Assembly: GCF_014705945.2 (NCBI RefSeq)
Contig: NZ_CP061538.1
Coordinates: 1,984,001 to 2,048,000 of the forward strand
Reading direction: 5' to 3'
Source of the DNA: Rothia amarae
GTDB taxonomy: Bacteria; Actinomycetota; Actinomycetes; Actinomycetales; Micrococcaceae
Length of the DNA stretch: 64,000 nucleotides
Below the pieces are notes generated by a model, which ran no database searches, had not been told where the DNA came from, and saw only the letters and a program-made list of their open reading frames with translations. The position numbers were made by a program, and so were the translations under genes. Within the stretch, counting starts at the first letter, position 1; each line of letters begins with the position of its first letter. This document shows, piece after piece, positions 1 through 8,351 of this stretch.

Positions 1-40
1 TTTAAGTCTTCTCAAAAAATATTATTGCTTTTCATAGAAT

Positions 41-69
41 GGGCGGGCTCGAGAACTTCGAGCCCGCCC
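41..69 (-). terminator. Hairpin downstream of grpE
   Basis: A perfect 12-pair inverted repeat, GGGCGGGCTCGA with TCGAGCCCGCCC, closes a 5-base loop. It lies 33 bases past the grpE stop codon. No T run follows directly on the minus strand. It may be a terminator, or an intercistronic hairpin before a dnaJ or hspR gene lying outside the window. Confidence 0.55.
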
Positions 70-102
70 CAATCTAGCTTGATGGGCTATCTCAGCCCGA
101 TT

Positions 103-693
103 TTATTCAGCAGTAGCAACAGCTACCTGAGCCGAACGCACCACGCGGTCTTTGACCTTGTAGCCGTTCCGCAGAACCATCGACACATGATCGGGTTCAA
201 CCTCAGAAGTAGGCTGCTGAAGAACCGCCTCGTGAATCTTCGGATCGAAAGCCTCGCCGACTTCACCGAAACGCTCCATGCCGTGCTTGCCCAAAGTTTC
301 TTCAAGCTTGCGGGCAATGGCGGCAAAGGGACCGTCTTCCAAATCGCCGTGCTGACGAGCGGCATCAATATCATCGATGACTGGAAGGAGCGCGCTCACA
401 AAATCTGCCATCACAAATTCGCGAAGCTGCTCTTTTTCCTTAGCACTGCGATTCTTGAAGTTAGTGAACTCCGCCTGCAAACGTCGAAGATCCTCAAGTC
501 GCTCAGCTGCCAGCTTTTCGTTTTCGTCGACCGAATCCTCCACCGAGGCTTCTTCGGGTGCCGTAGCAGATTCTTCCTCTACTACGGCGTCCTCAGATAC
601 ACCTTCGGCTTCTGGGTGGCCTTCAGCGGAGGGCGCCTCGAAAGCGTCTTCCAAAGGGTCATTGCCCTGCTGCTCGTTGGTGTTTTCAGCCAT
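103..693 (-). CDS. grpE: GrpE, nucleotide exchange factor of DnaK
   Basis: GrpE (196 aa) releases ADP from DnaK and so resets the cytoplasmic Hsp70 cycle. The first 55 residues are acidic and low in complexity. A coiled-coil stretch follows (about residues 58-95), then the beta domain with FDPKIHEAV and the closing GYKVKDRVVRSAQVAV, which are typical of the family. The ATG lies 2 bases after the dnaK stop, so translation is probably coupled to dnaK, and the pair is one operon transcribed leftwards. Length and start fit other actinobacterial GrpE proteins. Confidence 0.95.
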   Translation of the reverse strand: MAENTNEQQGNDPLEDAFEAPSAEGHPEAEGVSEDAVVEEESATAPEEASVEDSVDENEKLAAERLEDLRRLQAEFTNFKNRSAKEKEQLREFVMADFVSALLPVIDDIDAARQHGDLEDGPFAAIARKLEETLGKHGMERFGEVGEAFDPKIHEAVLQQPTSEVEPDHVSMVLRNGYKVKDRVVRSAQVAVATAE

Positions 694-695
694 GA

Positions 696-2546
696 TTAGT
701 TCTTCTTCTCGTCTTCGTCGTCGATTACTTCTGCATCCACTACGTCGTCGTCATCAGCCTGTGCAGAGGAGTCGCCGTTAGCGGCCTCTGCCTGAGCGGA
801 AGCGTAGATAGCCTCGCCCAGTTTAGTCTGGGACTGCTGTAGCTTCTCAAAAGCGGACTTTACTGCGTCGTCGTCGTCACCTTCAAGAGCTGCCTTGACT
901 GCGTCGACGTCGCCCTGAACCTCGGTCTTGACATCCTCGGGAAGCTTGTCGCCATTTTCCTTGATGAGCTTCTCGATGGAGTAAGCGGAAGTCTCAGCCT
1001 GGTTGCGGGTCTCAGCAGCTTCACGGCGCGCCTTGTCCTGCTCAGCGTGAGCTTCGGCATCCTTGACCATGCGATCGATGTCATCTTTGGACAGCGAGGT
1101 GCCGCCGGTGATAGTCATCGACTGCTCGGTGCCGGTGCCCTTGTCCTTAGCGGATACGTGGACGATACCGTTAGCATCGATATCAAAGGTAACCTCAACC
1201 TGAGGAACACCGCGAGGAGCAGGCGCAATACCGGTCAGCTCGAAGGTACCGAGGTTCTTGTTATCGCGAGTGAATTCACGCTCACCCTGGAATACCTGAA
1301 TCGATACTGAAGGCTGGTTATCCTCAGCGGTAGTGAAGGTTTCACTGCGCTTGGTGGGGATAGCGGTGTTGCGGTCAATCAGCTTGGTCATGACGCCGCC
1401 CTTAGTCTCAATGCCGAGAGAAAGCGGGGTAACGTCAATCAGCAGAACATCCTTGCGGTCGCCCTTCAGAACGCCAGCCTGAACAGCTGCACCCATTGCA
1501 ACAACTTCATCGGGGTTGACGCCCTTGTTGGGTTCGCGGCCACCGGTGAGCTCCTTGACAACCTCAGCCACAGCAGGCATACGGGTTGAACCACCAACGA
1601 GAATGACGTGTGCAATCTCGGAGATGGATACTCCGGCTTCCTTGATGACGTCGTTGAAAGGCTTCTTGGTGCGTTCCAACAAGTCTGCAGTCATGTCCTG
1701 GAACTTAGCACGGGTCAGCTTCTCGTCCAAGTGAATGGGACCCTCAGGAGTTACCGAGAGGTACTGCAGTGAAATGTTAGTGGAGGTAGCTGAAGAAAGT
1801 TCCTTCTTAGCCTGCTCTGCTGCTTCACGCAGACGCTGAAGAGCAATCTTGTCCTTGGAAAGATCTGCGCCGGTCTTGGACTTGACCTGCTCAAGCAGCC
1901 AGTCAACGATGCGCTGATCCCAGTCGTCACCACCGAGGCGGTTGTCGCCTGAAGTTGCGCGAACCTGAATGGTGGAGAAGCCGTCTTCGTCCTTACCAAC
2001 TTCAAGGAGCGAGACGTCGAAAGTACCGCCACCGAGGTCGAATACGAGGATGAGTTCGTCTTCCTTGCCCTTATCCAGGCCGTATGCAAGAGCTGCGGCG
2101 GTGGGCTCGTTGACGATACGCAGAACGTTCAGACCCGCGATTTCGCCAGCTTCTTTGGTTGCCTGACGCTCAGCGTCGTTGAAGTATGCAGGAACGGTGA
2201 TAACCGCATCGGTCACCTTGTCATTCAGGTATGACTCGGCGTCGCCCTTCAGCTTCATCAAAATACGAGCTGAGATTTCCTGGGGGGTGTACTTCTTGCC
2301 GTCAATGTCGGTGGTCCAATCAGTGCCCATATGGCGCTTGACGGATGCGATGGTGCGGTCAACGTTAGTGACTGCCTGACGCTTTGCGACGTCACCTACC
2401 AAAACTTCGCCGTCTTTGCTGAATGCAACGACGGAGGGGGTGGTGCGAGCGCCTTCTGAGTTTGCAATAACCTCAGGTTCGCCACCTTCAAGTACTGAAA
2501 CGACCGAGTTGGTGGTACCGAGGTCAATACCTACTGCACGTGCCAT
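696..2546 (-). CDS. dnaK: DnaK, Hsp70 chaperone
   Basis: This is the full-length Hsp70 chaperone (616 aa), which binds unfolded peptides in an ATP-dependent way together with DnaJ and GrpE. The ATPase domain shows GIDLGTTNS (residues 6-14) and [10 protein letters not shown] (168-177). The linker [11 protein letters not shown] (367-377) leads to the substrate-binding domain, and the tail is a long acidic run ending DDEDEKKN. The sequence AAGGAG lies just upstream of the ATG. HspR-type inverted repeats further upstream imply heat-shock repression. It is the first gene of the dnaK-grpE operon. Confidence 0.98.
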   Translation of the reverse strand: MARAVGIDLGTTNSVVSVLEGGEPEVIANSEGARTTPSVVAFSKDGEVLVGDVAKRQAVTNVDRTIASVKRHMGTDWTTDIDGKKYTPQEISARILMKLKGDAESYLNDKVTDAVITVPAYFNDAERQATKEAGEIAGLNVLRIVNEPTAAALAYGLDKGKEDELILVFDLGGGTFDVSLLEVGKDEDGFSTIQVRATSGDNRLGGDDWDQRIVDWLLEQVKSKTGADLSKDKIALQRLREAAEQAKKELSSATSTNISLQYLSVTPEGPIHLDEKLTRAKFQDMTADLLERTKKPFNDVIKEAGVSISEIAHVILVGGSTRMPAVAEVVKELTGGREPNKGVNPDEVVAMGAAVQAGVLKGDRKDVLLIDVTPLSLGIETKGGVMTKLIDRNTAIPTKRSETFTTAEDNQPSVSIQVFQGEREFTRDNKNLGTFELTGIAPAPRGVPQVEVTFDIDANGIVHVSAKDKGTGTEQSMTITGGTSLSKDDIDRMVKDAEAHAEQDKARREAAETRNQAETSAYSIEKLIKENGDKLPEDVKTEVQGDVDAVKAALEGDDDDAVKSAFEKLQQSQTKLGEAIYASAQAEAANGDSSAQADDDDVVDAEVIDDEDEKKN

Positions 2547-2662
2547 GTGTTTTCTCCTTAGTGAGTTCGTATATTTAAATCTTTTGCAAAACCGGCGAGT
2601 CTCTAAAGTTGAGTGCTCGTTTCGCTTTTGCCTTGATACAAGTCTCTCATGTTTGGGGAAAA

Positions 2663-2693
2663 TGTCAATAGAGTTGAGTCAGATAAGCTCAAC
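2663..2693 (-). promoter_or_regulatory. dnaK promoter region with HAIR operator 1
   Basis: GTTGAGT, 7 bases, GCTCAAC (2673-2693) matches the HspR-associated inverted repeat CTTGAGT-N7-ACTCAAG at 12 of 14 fixed positions. A TTGACA hexamer on the minus strand (2663-2668) sits just downstream of the operator and could be the -35 element, although no strong -10 is seen at the expected spacing. A further half site GTTGAGT lies at 2608-2614. Repression of dnaK by HspR at such sites is known in Streptomyces and Mycobacterium; here it is inferred. Confidence 0.75.
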
Positions 2694-2804
2694 TTTTATT
2701 CGTTAAATCATAGCAAGGTAGTATTTTTCGGTCTCAAAACCCTGATTTTGAGCGGTTTTTAGGCAGAAATTAAGAGAATTTCACCCTCAGAGAACATAAC
2801 CAAA

Positions 2805-2825
2805 ATTGAGTTAATATCGCTCAAC
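2805..2825. promoter_or_regulatory. HAIR operator 2
   Basis: ATTGAGT, 7 bases, GCTCAAC is a second copy of the HspR-type inverted repeat, about 130 bases further from dnaK than the first. Between the two lies another short palindrome, CTCAAAA-N6-TTTTGAG (2733-2752), whose half sites have the opposite arrangement. Paired operators would allow cooperative HspR binding. Confidence 0.7.
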
Positions 2826-2875
2826 TTATTGAAAAGCCACCAAAAGATTGGCCCGCTTTCGCTCCTCTGTGCAGA

Positions 2876-3040
2876 TGCAAAAAGTCCCGTGATCTTTGTG
2901 TGGAGATCACGGGACTTTAAGTCGTTCTTCGAACCATCGAAGCAATCTGAAGAGCCTATACCGGGTGCTGCCCCGGCTTCTGCTCCAGGTAAAACCGCTG
3001 AACAGATTCGGCTCACAGTAAAATGTGTGTACCGCAAAGA
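2876..3040 (-). ncRNA. Candidate small RNA between dnaK and the phosphatase gene
   Basis: No convincing protein gene lies in the 600 bases between dnaK and the phosphatase gene, yet a strong minus-strand terminator stands at 2881-2918. Upstream of it on that strand are compact stems: CCGGGGCAGCACCCGG (about 2958-2976) and GTTC-GAA-GAAC near 2930. A TATAGT hexamer near 3045 could be the -10 of a transcript of about 165 nt, but its -35 is poor. The boundaries are estimates. I do not recognise it as 6S, SRP or a known riboswitch. Confidence 0.35.
2881..2918 (-). terminator. Strong rho-independent terminator, minus orientation
   Basis: A perfect 15-pair stem (AAAGTCCCGTGATCT and its complement) closes an 8-base loop. 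On the minus strand it runs into TTTTT, whereas on the plus strand only three T follow, so it best terminates a leftward transcript that starts between here and the phosphatase gene. Confidence 0.8.
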
Positions 3041-3145
3041 CTATACACAGGTTTATCAAGAAATCCTAAGGTATTTTGGTGCAATAGCCACTTGAGTAGG
3101 TATTTATTCAAGCCCCTTACGCATTGATTGAAAGAGAGTCTAACG

Positions 3146-3634
3146 ATGTACAAAATTATGACAGTCTGCACCGGCAATATTTGCCGGTCTCCCACCGGGG
3201 AATTTCTTCTCAAAGATGCCGCTAAGAAGGCAGGGCTCGACGTCGAAGTCACCTCTTCTGGCATCTCCGATGAAGAACACGGTAACCCAATTGACCGCCG
3301 TGCAGCGAAAGTTCTCAATGAGCTCAACATCAATACTTCCGCTCATCGTGCCCAGCAGTTCACCGTGTCCCAGCTCGATGCCCAAGACCTGATTTTGGCG
3401 ATGGATTTGAACCACTATCGTGCACTCATGCGAATGGCGAGCACCGATGAGCAACGCAAAAAAATCCATCTTATGCGCGAGTTCGACCCTGAAGTTGCAG
3501 ACCAAGAACACGATTCTTTGGGAATCTACGACCCCTGGTACGGCGGTCAGGAAGACTTCTATACAACTTTTGACATGATTAAAAACGCCGTTCCCGGTGT
3601 AATTGACCATGTCAAAAAGGAGATTGAAGACTAA
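3146..3634 (+). CDS. Low-molecular-weight protein tyrosine phosphatase
   Basis: This cytoplasmic phosphatase (162 aa) is predicted to remove phosphate from phosphotyrosine or a low-molecular-weight substrate. The N-terminal P-loop C8-TGNIC-R14-S carries the nucleophile Cys8 and the binding Arg14. The general-acid loop is Asp129-Pro-Trp. Length fits the family. I chose the ATG at 3146 because GAAAGAGAG lies about 7 bases upstream; a TTG 18 bases earlier lacks such a site. No partner tyrosine kinase is nearby. Some homologues are arsenate reductases, but no ars genes are present here. Confidence 0.9.
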   Translation: MYKIMTVCTGNICRSPTGEFLLKDAAKKAGLDVEVTSSGISDEEHGNPIDRRAAKVLNELNINTSAHRAQQFTVSQLDAQDLILAMDLNHYRALMRMASTDEQRKKIHLMREFDPEVADQEHDSLGIYDPWYGGQEDFYTTFDMIKNAVPGVIDHVKKEIED

Positions 3635-3652
3635 AGGAACAAGGCGGCCCCA

Positions 3653-3719
3653 CAAAAGTACATTCTTCCGGCAAAAGTACAAGCTCGAACGTGTATTTTT
3701 GCTGAAATTGTGTACTTTT
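3653..3719. repeat. AT-rich CAAAAGTACA repeats and hairpin
   Basis: CAAAAGTACA occurs at 3653-3662 and 3672-3681, and the inverted forms TGTATTTTTG and TGTACTTTT occur at 3692-3701 and 3711-3719. The second and third pair as an 11-pair hairpin (3671-3681 with 3692-3702) with one G-T wobble. It lies between the phosphatase and kinase-like genes and could be a terminator or an operator. Confidence 0.5.
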
Positions 3720-3742
3720 CTCGTTATTTTCAGGAAGCTGTC

Positions 3743-4339
3743 ATGCGCATTTCATCACCCCAAATCATCGCCGAAGATGATGCAGTCAATCTTTTGCGCG
3801 ATCACATTTGCGAACGCGCACGTCAGACCAACAAATTGCTCGTCGTGGGTATCGATGGACGCTCGGGCGCCGGCAAAACAACCCTCGCTGCAAATCTTGC
3901 GCATTTATTAGGTGCTGACTTTCCGGCTGTCACGCTTTTTCACCTAGAAGATATGTATCAGGGGTGGGAGGGGCTTGCACCTGCTATTGCCGACTGGTCT
4001 TCATTAGTTAATCAACTGCGCGAATCTGACTGTGGCACCTGGACTGGATGGGACTGGGAAACGTCAACACCCCTGCCCCGCCAAAAGTTATGTAAAAAGC
4101 AAGAACCAGTCGAGCCCGCCATCTTGATTGGCGAGGGCGTGGGTGCTTTCTGCGCCGACATCGATATCACATGCTGGGTCGAACGCCCCGACCACGAACG
4201 AAAAGCCGCAGCCCTGGTGCGCGATGGGGAAACCTACCGCCCCTTCTGGGATATATGGGCGCAACAGGAGCAAGAGCTCTTTAAAACCCAGGAACACCAC
4301 TACTCAACCGCTGATTTCATCATCCGCCAACAGAGTTAG
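3743..4339 (+). CDS. P-loop NTPase, uridine-kinase-like
   Basis: This 198-aa cytoplasmic protein has a Walker A motif GRSGAGKT at residues 39-46 within GIDGRSGAGKTTLA, as in uridine and phosphoribulokinase-like enzymes. LEDMYQGW follows where such kinases carry a base on the substrate loop, and ILIGEGVGA resembles their second strand. The substrate is unknown. The ATG at 3743 follows AGGAAGC by a normal spacing; a TTG at 3710 has no such site. It ends 10 bases before pabC, so the two are probably cotranscribed. I cannot tell whether its role is folate-related. Confidence 0.7.
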   Translation: MRISSPQIIAEDDAVNLLRDHICERARQTNKLLVVGIDGRSGAGKTTLAANLAHLLGADFPAVTLFHLEDMYQGWEGLAPAIADWSSLVNQLRESDCGTWTGWDWETSTPLPRQKLCKKQEPVEPAILIGEGVGAFCADIDITCWVERPDHERKAAALVRDGETYRPFWDIWAQQEQELFKTQEHHYSTADFIIRQQS

Positions 4340-4349
4340 AATAGTGACC

Positions 4350-5231
4350 ATGACAACAGTTGTAATGCTCACCGAAGACCACCCCAACGGTGTTCTGGTA
4401 GATGCGTCTAAGCCTCTCATCAACATTGAAGACCAGGGATTGACGCGCGGCGACGGCGTCTTCGAAACCATGCTTGCCGCCAATCGCACAGTACGCAAGC
4501 TCGATATGCACCTGAGTCGGCTCACTAATTCTGCCCGCATGTTGGATTTACCGGCCCCCAATCAGAATGCGCTAACCCAGGCGATTGAGCTGGGGCTCAA
4601 AGAAGCTGCAGAGGGCCCACAAACGGTGCTGGGCTCCGAAGAACACGTTGTCAAAATTATTATTTCCCGCGGTACTGCCGAGGAAGGTGCTCACAGCTGG
4701 ATTACTGTAGCTCCAGCGCCGCAATCTACCCTCGAGCAGCGCACAAACGGCGTCAAAGCGCTTACTCTGCCACGCGGGCATGACCCGGCAGAGGAAGGTA
4801 GCTACCCCTGGCTTCTCACCGGTGCCAAAACGCTCTCCTACGCGCTCAATATGGCGGTTTTACGCTACGCCAAAAAGCAGGGTGCGGACGACGTCATCTT
4901 TGTAACCGATGACCGCCGCATCCTCGAAGGAGCCACCAGCTCGGTTATTGTGGCGCGGGTAAACAACGGGGTTAAGACTCTGCTCACCCCCGAACCTAAC
5001 CACGGGATTCTGCCCGGCACTACTCAGGGGGCAATTTTCAAGGCAGCGCAGAAAAACGGCTGGGCGCTAGGATTCGGGCCGCTCTATCCCCAGGATTTGT
5101 ATGAGGCAGACGGCGTATGGCTGACATCCTCTGTTCGTCTACTTGCACCGGTGACCCACCTCAACGGCAATCCCCTACGGCACAACGAGGAGTTCACCGC
5201 CGAGCTCTTGGACTACCTCGCCCAGGGGTAG
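4350..5231 (+). CDS. pabC: Class IV aminotransferase, probable aminodeoxychorismate lyase
   Basis: This PLP enzyme of fold type IV (about 293 aa) probably releases pyruvate from aminodeoxychorismate to give p-aminobenzoate for folate synthesis. LTRGDGVFETM near residue 30 and the Lys in TGAKTLSYALNM (the PLP Schiff-base lysine) are diagnostic, followed by the EGATSSV region and the PGTTQG loop that holds the cofactor phosphate. A GTG 6 bases upstream of the ATG is an alternative start. No pabA or pabB is nearby, so a branched-chain or D-amino-acid aminotransferase cannot be excluded. Confidence 0.75.
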   Translation: MTTVVMLTEDHPNGVLVDASKPLINIEDQGLTRGDGVFETMLAANRTVRKLDMHLSRLTNSARMLDLPAPNQNALTQAIELGLKEAAEGPQTVLGSEEHVVKIIISRGTAEEGAHSWITVAPAPQSTLEQRTNGVKALTLPRGHDPAEEGSYPWLLTGAKTLSYALNMAVLRYAKKQGADDVIFVTDDRRILEGATSSVIVARVNNGVKTLLTPEPNHGILPGTTQGAIFKAAQKNGWALGFGPLYPQDLYEADGVWLTSSVRLLAPVTHLNGNPLRHNEEFTAELLDYLAQG

Positions 5232-5245
5232 CTTTTCAGGTTCGG

Positions 5246-6064
5246 TTACTGCCACATCCACAGCAGGGTACCGGCAGTGGCCGATAGACCTATGCCTGCC
5301 GCACAAATAGCGAGCGCCCCCACGAAAAACCACAAGTCAGCTCGGCTATAGGTAGGCACTCGCGCCCATGTTCGTTTGCCGGATCCGAATCCGCGCGCCT
5401 CCATTGTGGTCGCTAACCGGGTTCCTCTGCGAATTGCCTGAACTAGGAGCGCGAAAGTTTGCCCTACCAGTGTTTTGAGCCGTTGCCACAGGCTATCTTG
5501 AGAGCCCAGACCGCGAGCGCGTCGGGCTTGCCCCAGTACGTTCCATTCGCTCATCATGAGACCCACGAGTCGCAAGGAGGCGAGCGCTGCCAGCACAAAT
5601 CGCGCGGGCAATTTTGCGGTCTGTGCTAGGGAATCGGCGATGTCGGTGGGGTCGGTGGTGGTAATCAGCATGAGGCCGGGAAGCGCTAGAGCTAGCCCGC
5701 GCAGGGCAAGGGTTACACCCACCGTTAAAGAATCTGTCGTAATCCAGAGAACGCCCCAGTGAATCAGAGTTTCTCCGGTTTTTTCGACGAGCAATGAGGT
5801 AGACCAGCCCGAGAGTAGCGCGGCAAACAGGATGGGCCAGAAGGTGCCCAGCAGTTTGAGGGGGTTCAGCCCTAACAATCTGAGGGCGACCAGTTCAAGC
5901 AAGAAAATCGAGCCAACGCTCACCCAGTCTTTAACGAGTAGTAGCCCGATAGTCATCAAAAGGGTTGCCAGAAGTTTGACGCCGGCGTTGAGCTGTCCCA
6001 GCCGCCCGGTACGGGCTGGAGCTGGTGCGAATAAGTCCGTGGACGAGAGTAAAGGTGCGCTCAC
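5246..6064 (-). CDS. ykoC: ECF transporter T component (YkoC/EcfT type)
   Basis: This 272-aa membrane protein is the energy-coupling scaffold joining the ATPases to the substrate-binding subunit. It has five or six hydrophobic segments (about 27-85, 110-135, 245-268). Two cytoplasmic ARG motifs, QARRARGLGS and TMEARGFGS, are the family's coupling helices. Its start overlaps the end of the ATPase gene by 4 bases (ATGA). It is the last gene of a riboswitch-controlled operon, so it should serve import of a thiamine precursor. It converges on pabC with a 14-base gap. Confidence 0.9.
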   Translation of the reverse strand: MSAPLLSSTDLFAPAPARTGRLGQLNAGVKLLATLLMTIGLLLVKDWVSVGSIFLLELVALRLLGLNPLKLLGTFWPILFAALLSGWSTSLLVEKTGETLIHWGVLWITTDSLTVGVTLALRGLALALPGLMLITTTDPTDIADSLAQTAKLPARFVLAALASLRLVGLMMSEWNVLGQARRARGLGSQDSLWQRLKTLVGQTFALLVQAIRRGTRLATTMEARGFGSGKRTWARVPTYSRADLWFFVGALAICAAGIGLSATAGTLLWMWQ

Positions 6065-7683
6065 AGTGCCCTCCTTGATGCGGCGTCCGTCGAAACTCGA
6101 TGTGTTGAGTCAAGAACGAACGTTCGTCCACCTACAGCTCGCACAAAATCAAGATCGTGGGTCACTGAAATGACCGCCACCGATTCATCGAGCAACTCGC
6201 GAATTAGAAGAACTAGCTCTTTCCAAGTATTAGCGTCTTGGCCAAACGTAGGTTCATCAAGAACCAGGACGCGTGGAGCACTAGCCAACGCCGTGGCAAC
6301 CGAGAGCCGACGTTTTTCACCGCCAGACAATGTGAAAGGGTTTGCGCTCTCCACATGTTTAAGCCGCAGCCGCTCTAGCAATTCTTCGACGCGCACGTGT
6401 AACTGCGTTTCATCCACAGGTTGTCTACGAGAACGGGCAATATGACGGGGTCCAAACTCTAGTTCTTCCCGTACGGTGGATCGGATGAACTGCTGTTCGG
6501 GTTCCTGAAATACCAGCCCAATACGGGAGGCGAGATCCGCCGGTTTCCATGAGGCTATATCGCTTCTCAGGGCTGGGTCTTTCATATCTACGCCCTGGCT
6601 CAGTTCAGGACTTGCTGTCAGTTCACCCGCCACCGGCAGGAGCAACCCGGCAAGGGTGAGTGCAAAAGTTGATTTACCGGAGCCGTTAGGCCCCAAGATT
6701 CCCAGGTGTTCACCAGCTCGCACCTGAACGCTGAGATTCTGGGCAACCGGTTGCAAGCCAAGATGAGGTGAGCGACCAGCTAGCAAATCTGCGCGCCGAT
6801 TTTTGATGATGCGGCGGGAAGGGTTCTGCCGGGTCACGGCAATTTTCTCCGCCGTAATCAATACATCACCGGCTACCGCTTCCCGTGCTGGAAACTCAGG
6901 TGAGTAATCCGGAACCCAGACGCCGGCGGCAATCAGCTCAGCCCGTGCGTCCTGCAATACCTGCAGGGGTGTTCCATCGTGAGTTATACCGTTGCGGTTC
7001 ACCACAATGACCCGGTCCACATACTCCGCCCAGATTTCTACCCGGTGCTCAATCACAACGAGCGTGGCACCGGTCAGACGCTGAGCCCGCAGCACGGCAT
7101 CGCGAACCTCTTTTACACCTTCAGGGTCAAGGTTGGCGGTAGGCTCGTCCAACAAAATTGCCCCGGCGTGCATCGCCAAAATTCCCGCTAGCCCCAGGCG
7201 TTGCTTCTGCCCGCCTGAAAGCGCTGAGGTGGAATGATCCAGCGCCAGGTGGTCTAATCCCACCGCAGCTAACGATTCATCGACTCTGCGCCAGATTTCT
7301 TGGTGAGGCACCTGCAGGTTCTCCGGCCCGAACGCGACGTCGTCGCCCACTCTCGCTAAAACTACCGACGATTCGGGATCCTGTTGCATCAGACCGCTCA
7401 CTCCACGGGCATCCTCAGGTGTATACCCGTTGAGGGTGAGGGTGCCCAGCTGAGACTCACCGTCTTCGTCATGCAACAACCCGCCGATCGCGTGTAGCAG
7501 GGTAGTCTTTCCCGCGCCTGAAGGACCCAGCAAGAGTACTTTTTCTCCCGGTTCAATACGCAGGTTAATCTCTGAGATGACTGGTTGGGCATGTGCAGGA
7601 TAGTGCCAGCCAAAATTTTCAGCGACAATCGACGCACCGGAAGAAGTATCAGAGCGAAAAGACGGAACCGGAGAAGTCTGCAC
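6061..7683 (-). CDS. ykoD: ECF transporter double ATPase (YkoD type)
   Basis: Two ABC ATPase domains are fused in one chain (540 aa). Domain 1 has Walker A GPSGAGKT (53-60), signature LSGGQKQRL and Walker B ILLDEPT. Domain 2 has GPNGSGKST, LSGGEKRRL and VLVLDEPT, so both sites look intact. It powers uptake through the neighbouring YkoC and YkoE proteins on the cytoplasmic face. Translation starts at a GTG preceded by AGGGGA, 8 bases after the ykoE stop. The gene order E-D-C matches known hydroxymethylpyrimidine/thiamine ECF importers. Confidence 0.93.
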   Translation of the reverse strand: MQTSPVPSFRSDTSSGASIVAENFGWHYPAHAQPVISEINLRIEPGEKVLLLGPSGAGKTTLLHAIGGLLHDEDGESQLGTLTLNGYTPEDARGVSGLMQQDPESSVVLARVGDDVAFGPENLQVPHQEIWRRVDESLAAVGLDHLALDHSTSALSGGQKQRLGLAGILAMHAGAILLDEPTANLDPEGVKEVRDAVLRAQRLTGATLVVIEHRVEIWAEYVDRVIVVNRNGITHDGTPLQVLQDARAELIAAGVWVPDYSPEFPAREAVAGDVLITAEKIAVTRQNPSRRIIKNRRADLLAGRSPHLGLQPVAQNLSVQVRAGEHLGILGPNGSGKSTFALTLAGLLLPVAGELTASPELSQGVDMKDPALRSDIASWKPADLASRIGLVFQEPEQQFIRSTVREELEFGPRHIARSRRQPVDETQLHVRVEELLERLRLKHVESANPFTLSGGEKRRLSVATALASAPRVLVLDEPTFGQDANTWKELVLLIRELLDESVAVISVTHDLDFVRAVGGRTFVLDSTHRVSTDAASRRAL

Positions 7684-7691
7684 GATATCCC

Positions 7692-8297
7692 CTAGCGGAT
7701 TTCGCTTCGAGTGCGCTGAACCCTACCCGATGCCAAGGAAGAAAGTACCCCGGTCTTAGCCAGTGCCTTGGTGATAATCCACGAGAGCAAGCCAGCAAAA
7801 ACCATGCCAGAAATCATCGAACACGCCACATAAATCACAGCGTTAGTGCCGGTTACTTCCGACGCGTAGTAAATGAGGATTTCGGAGAATCCCATGGCGA
7901 AACCTGAAACCGCTGCCGCCAGCAACGCGCTTGAAAGATTCCATACGCGGTAGAGCAGAACTGCAAAAACAATCTCCGCGCCAATTCCTTGGATTAGCCC
8001 TGAGAGAGCAACCATCCACGAATATTCCGTGCCCATCAGCCCAGAAATGATAGCGGCAAGTAGCTCAGTATAAAGAGCCGCGCCGGGCTTACGAATAATA
8101 AACCCGCCCAGTACACCGGCGAGTAACCAACCACCACCGGCAAGAGGTGCGAACTGCGGCGCCAGCGCCAGTACCGCCGTCAGCGCCGGGTAAATCGCAT
8201 TCGACCAGACCCAAAAAATAAGACCGCAGGCAACTGCCAGAACAGACGCCACTACGATGTCGTTCACGCGCCAGCGCAATGAATAATTCCGTGCCAT
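7692..8297 (-). CDS. ykoE: ECF transporter S component, YkoE type (thiamine precursor)
   Basis: This 201-aa integral membrane protein has five or six helices and is predicted to bind the imported ligand, probably hydroxymethylpyrimidine or thiamine. That specificity rests on its resemblance to YkoE (RWRVNDIVVASVLAVACG near the start) and on the TPP riboswitch upstream. The ATG at 8297 is preferred: GGAAGG lies 8 bases upstream, and the ATG 15 bases earlier would place this site inside the gene. First gene of ykoE-ykoD-ykoC. Confidence 0.88.
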   Translation of the reverse strand: MARNYSLRWRVNDIVVASVLAVACGLIFWVWSNAIYPALTAVLALAPQFAPLAGGGWLLAGVLGGFIIRKPGAALYTELLAAIISGLMGTEYSWMVALSGLIQGIGAEIVFAVLLYRVWNLSSALLAAAVSGFAMGFSEILIYYASEVTGTNAVIYVACSMISGMVFAGLLSWIITKALAKTGVLSSLASGRVQRTRSEIR

Positions 8298-8304
8298 TAA
8301 GATT

Positions 8305-8330
8305 CCTTCCACGATATGAGGAAGGGGAGC
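8305..8330 (-). promoter_or_regulatory. Possible ribosome-binding-site sequester of ykoE
   Basis: On the mRNA, CCTTCC (8325 to 8320) can pair with the Shine-Dalgarno GGAAGG (8310 to 8305) across a 9-base loop. The overlapping GCTCCCC (8330 to 8324) can instead pair with GGGGAGC inside the aptamer (8432 to 8426). The two pairings exclude each other, as expected for translational control by a riboswitch. Confidence 0.55.
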
Positions 8331-8351
8331 CGCATACTGCGGACTTGAGAC

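Noticed and set aside
2876-3040. Possible SRP (4.5S) RNA because of GGAGCAGAAGCCGGGGCAGC.
   Set aside because: The invariant tip with GGAAGGAAGCAGC is missing and the overall stem of SRP RNA cannot be drawn.
2829-3095. An open frame of 88 codons on the plus strand before the phosphatase gene.
   Set aside because: It runs through the minus-strand terminator hairpin, has no ribosome-binding site, and its composition changes abruptly inside the hairpin. An RNA gene fits better.
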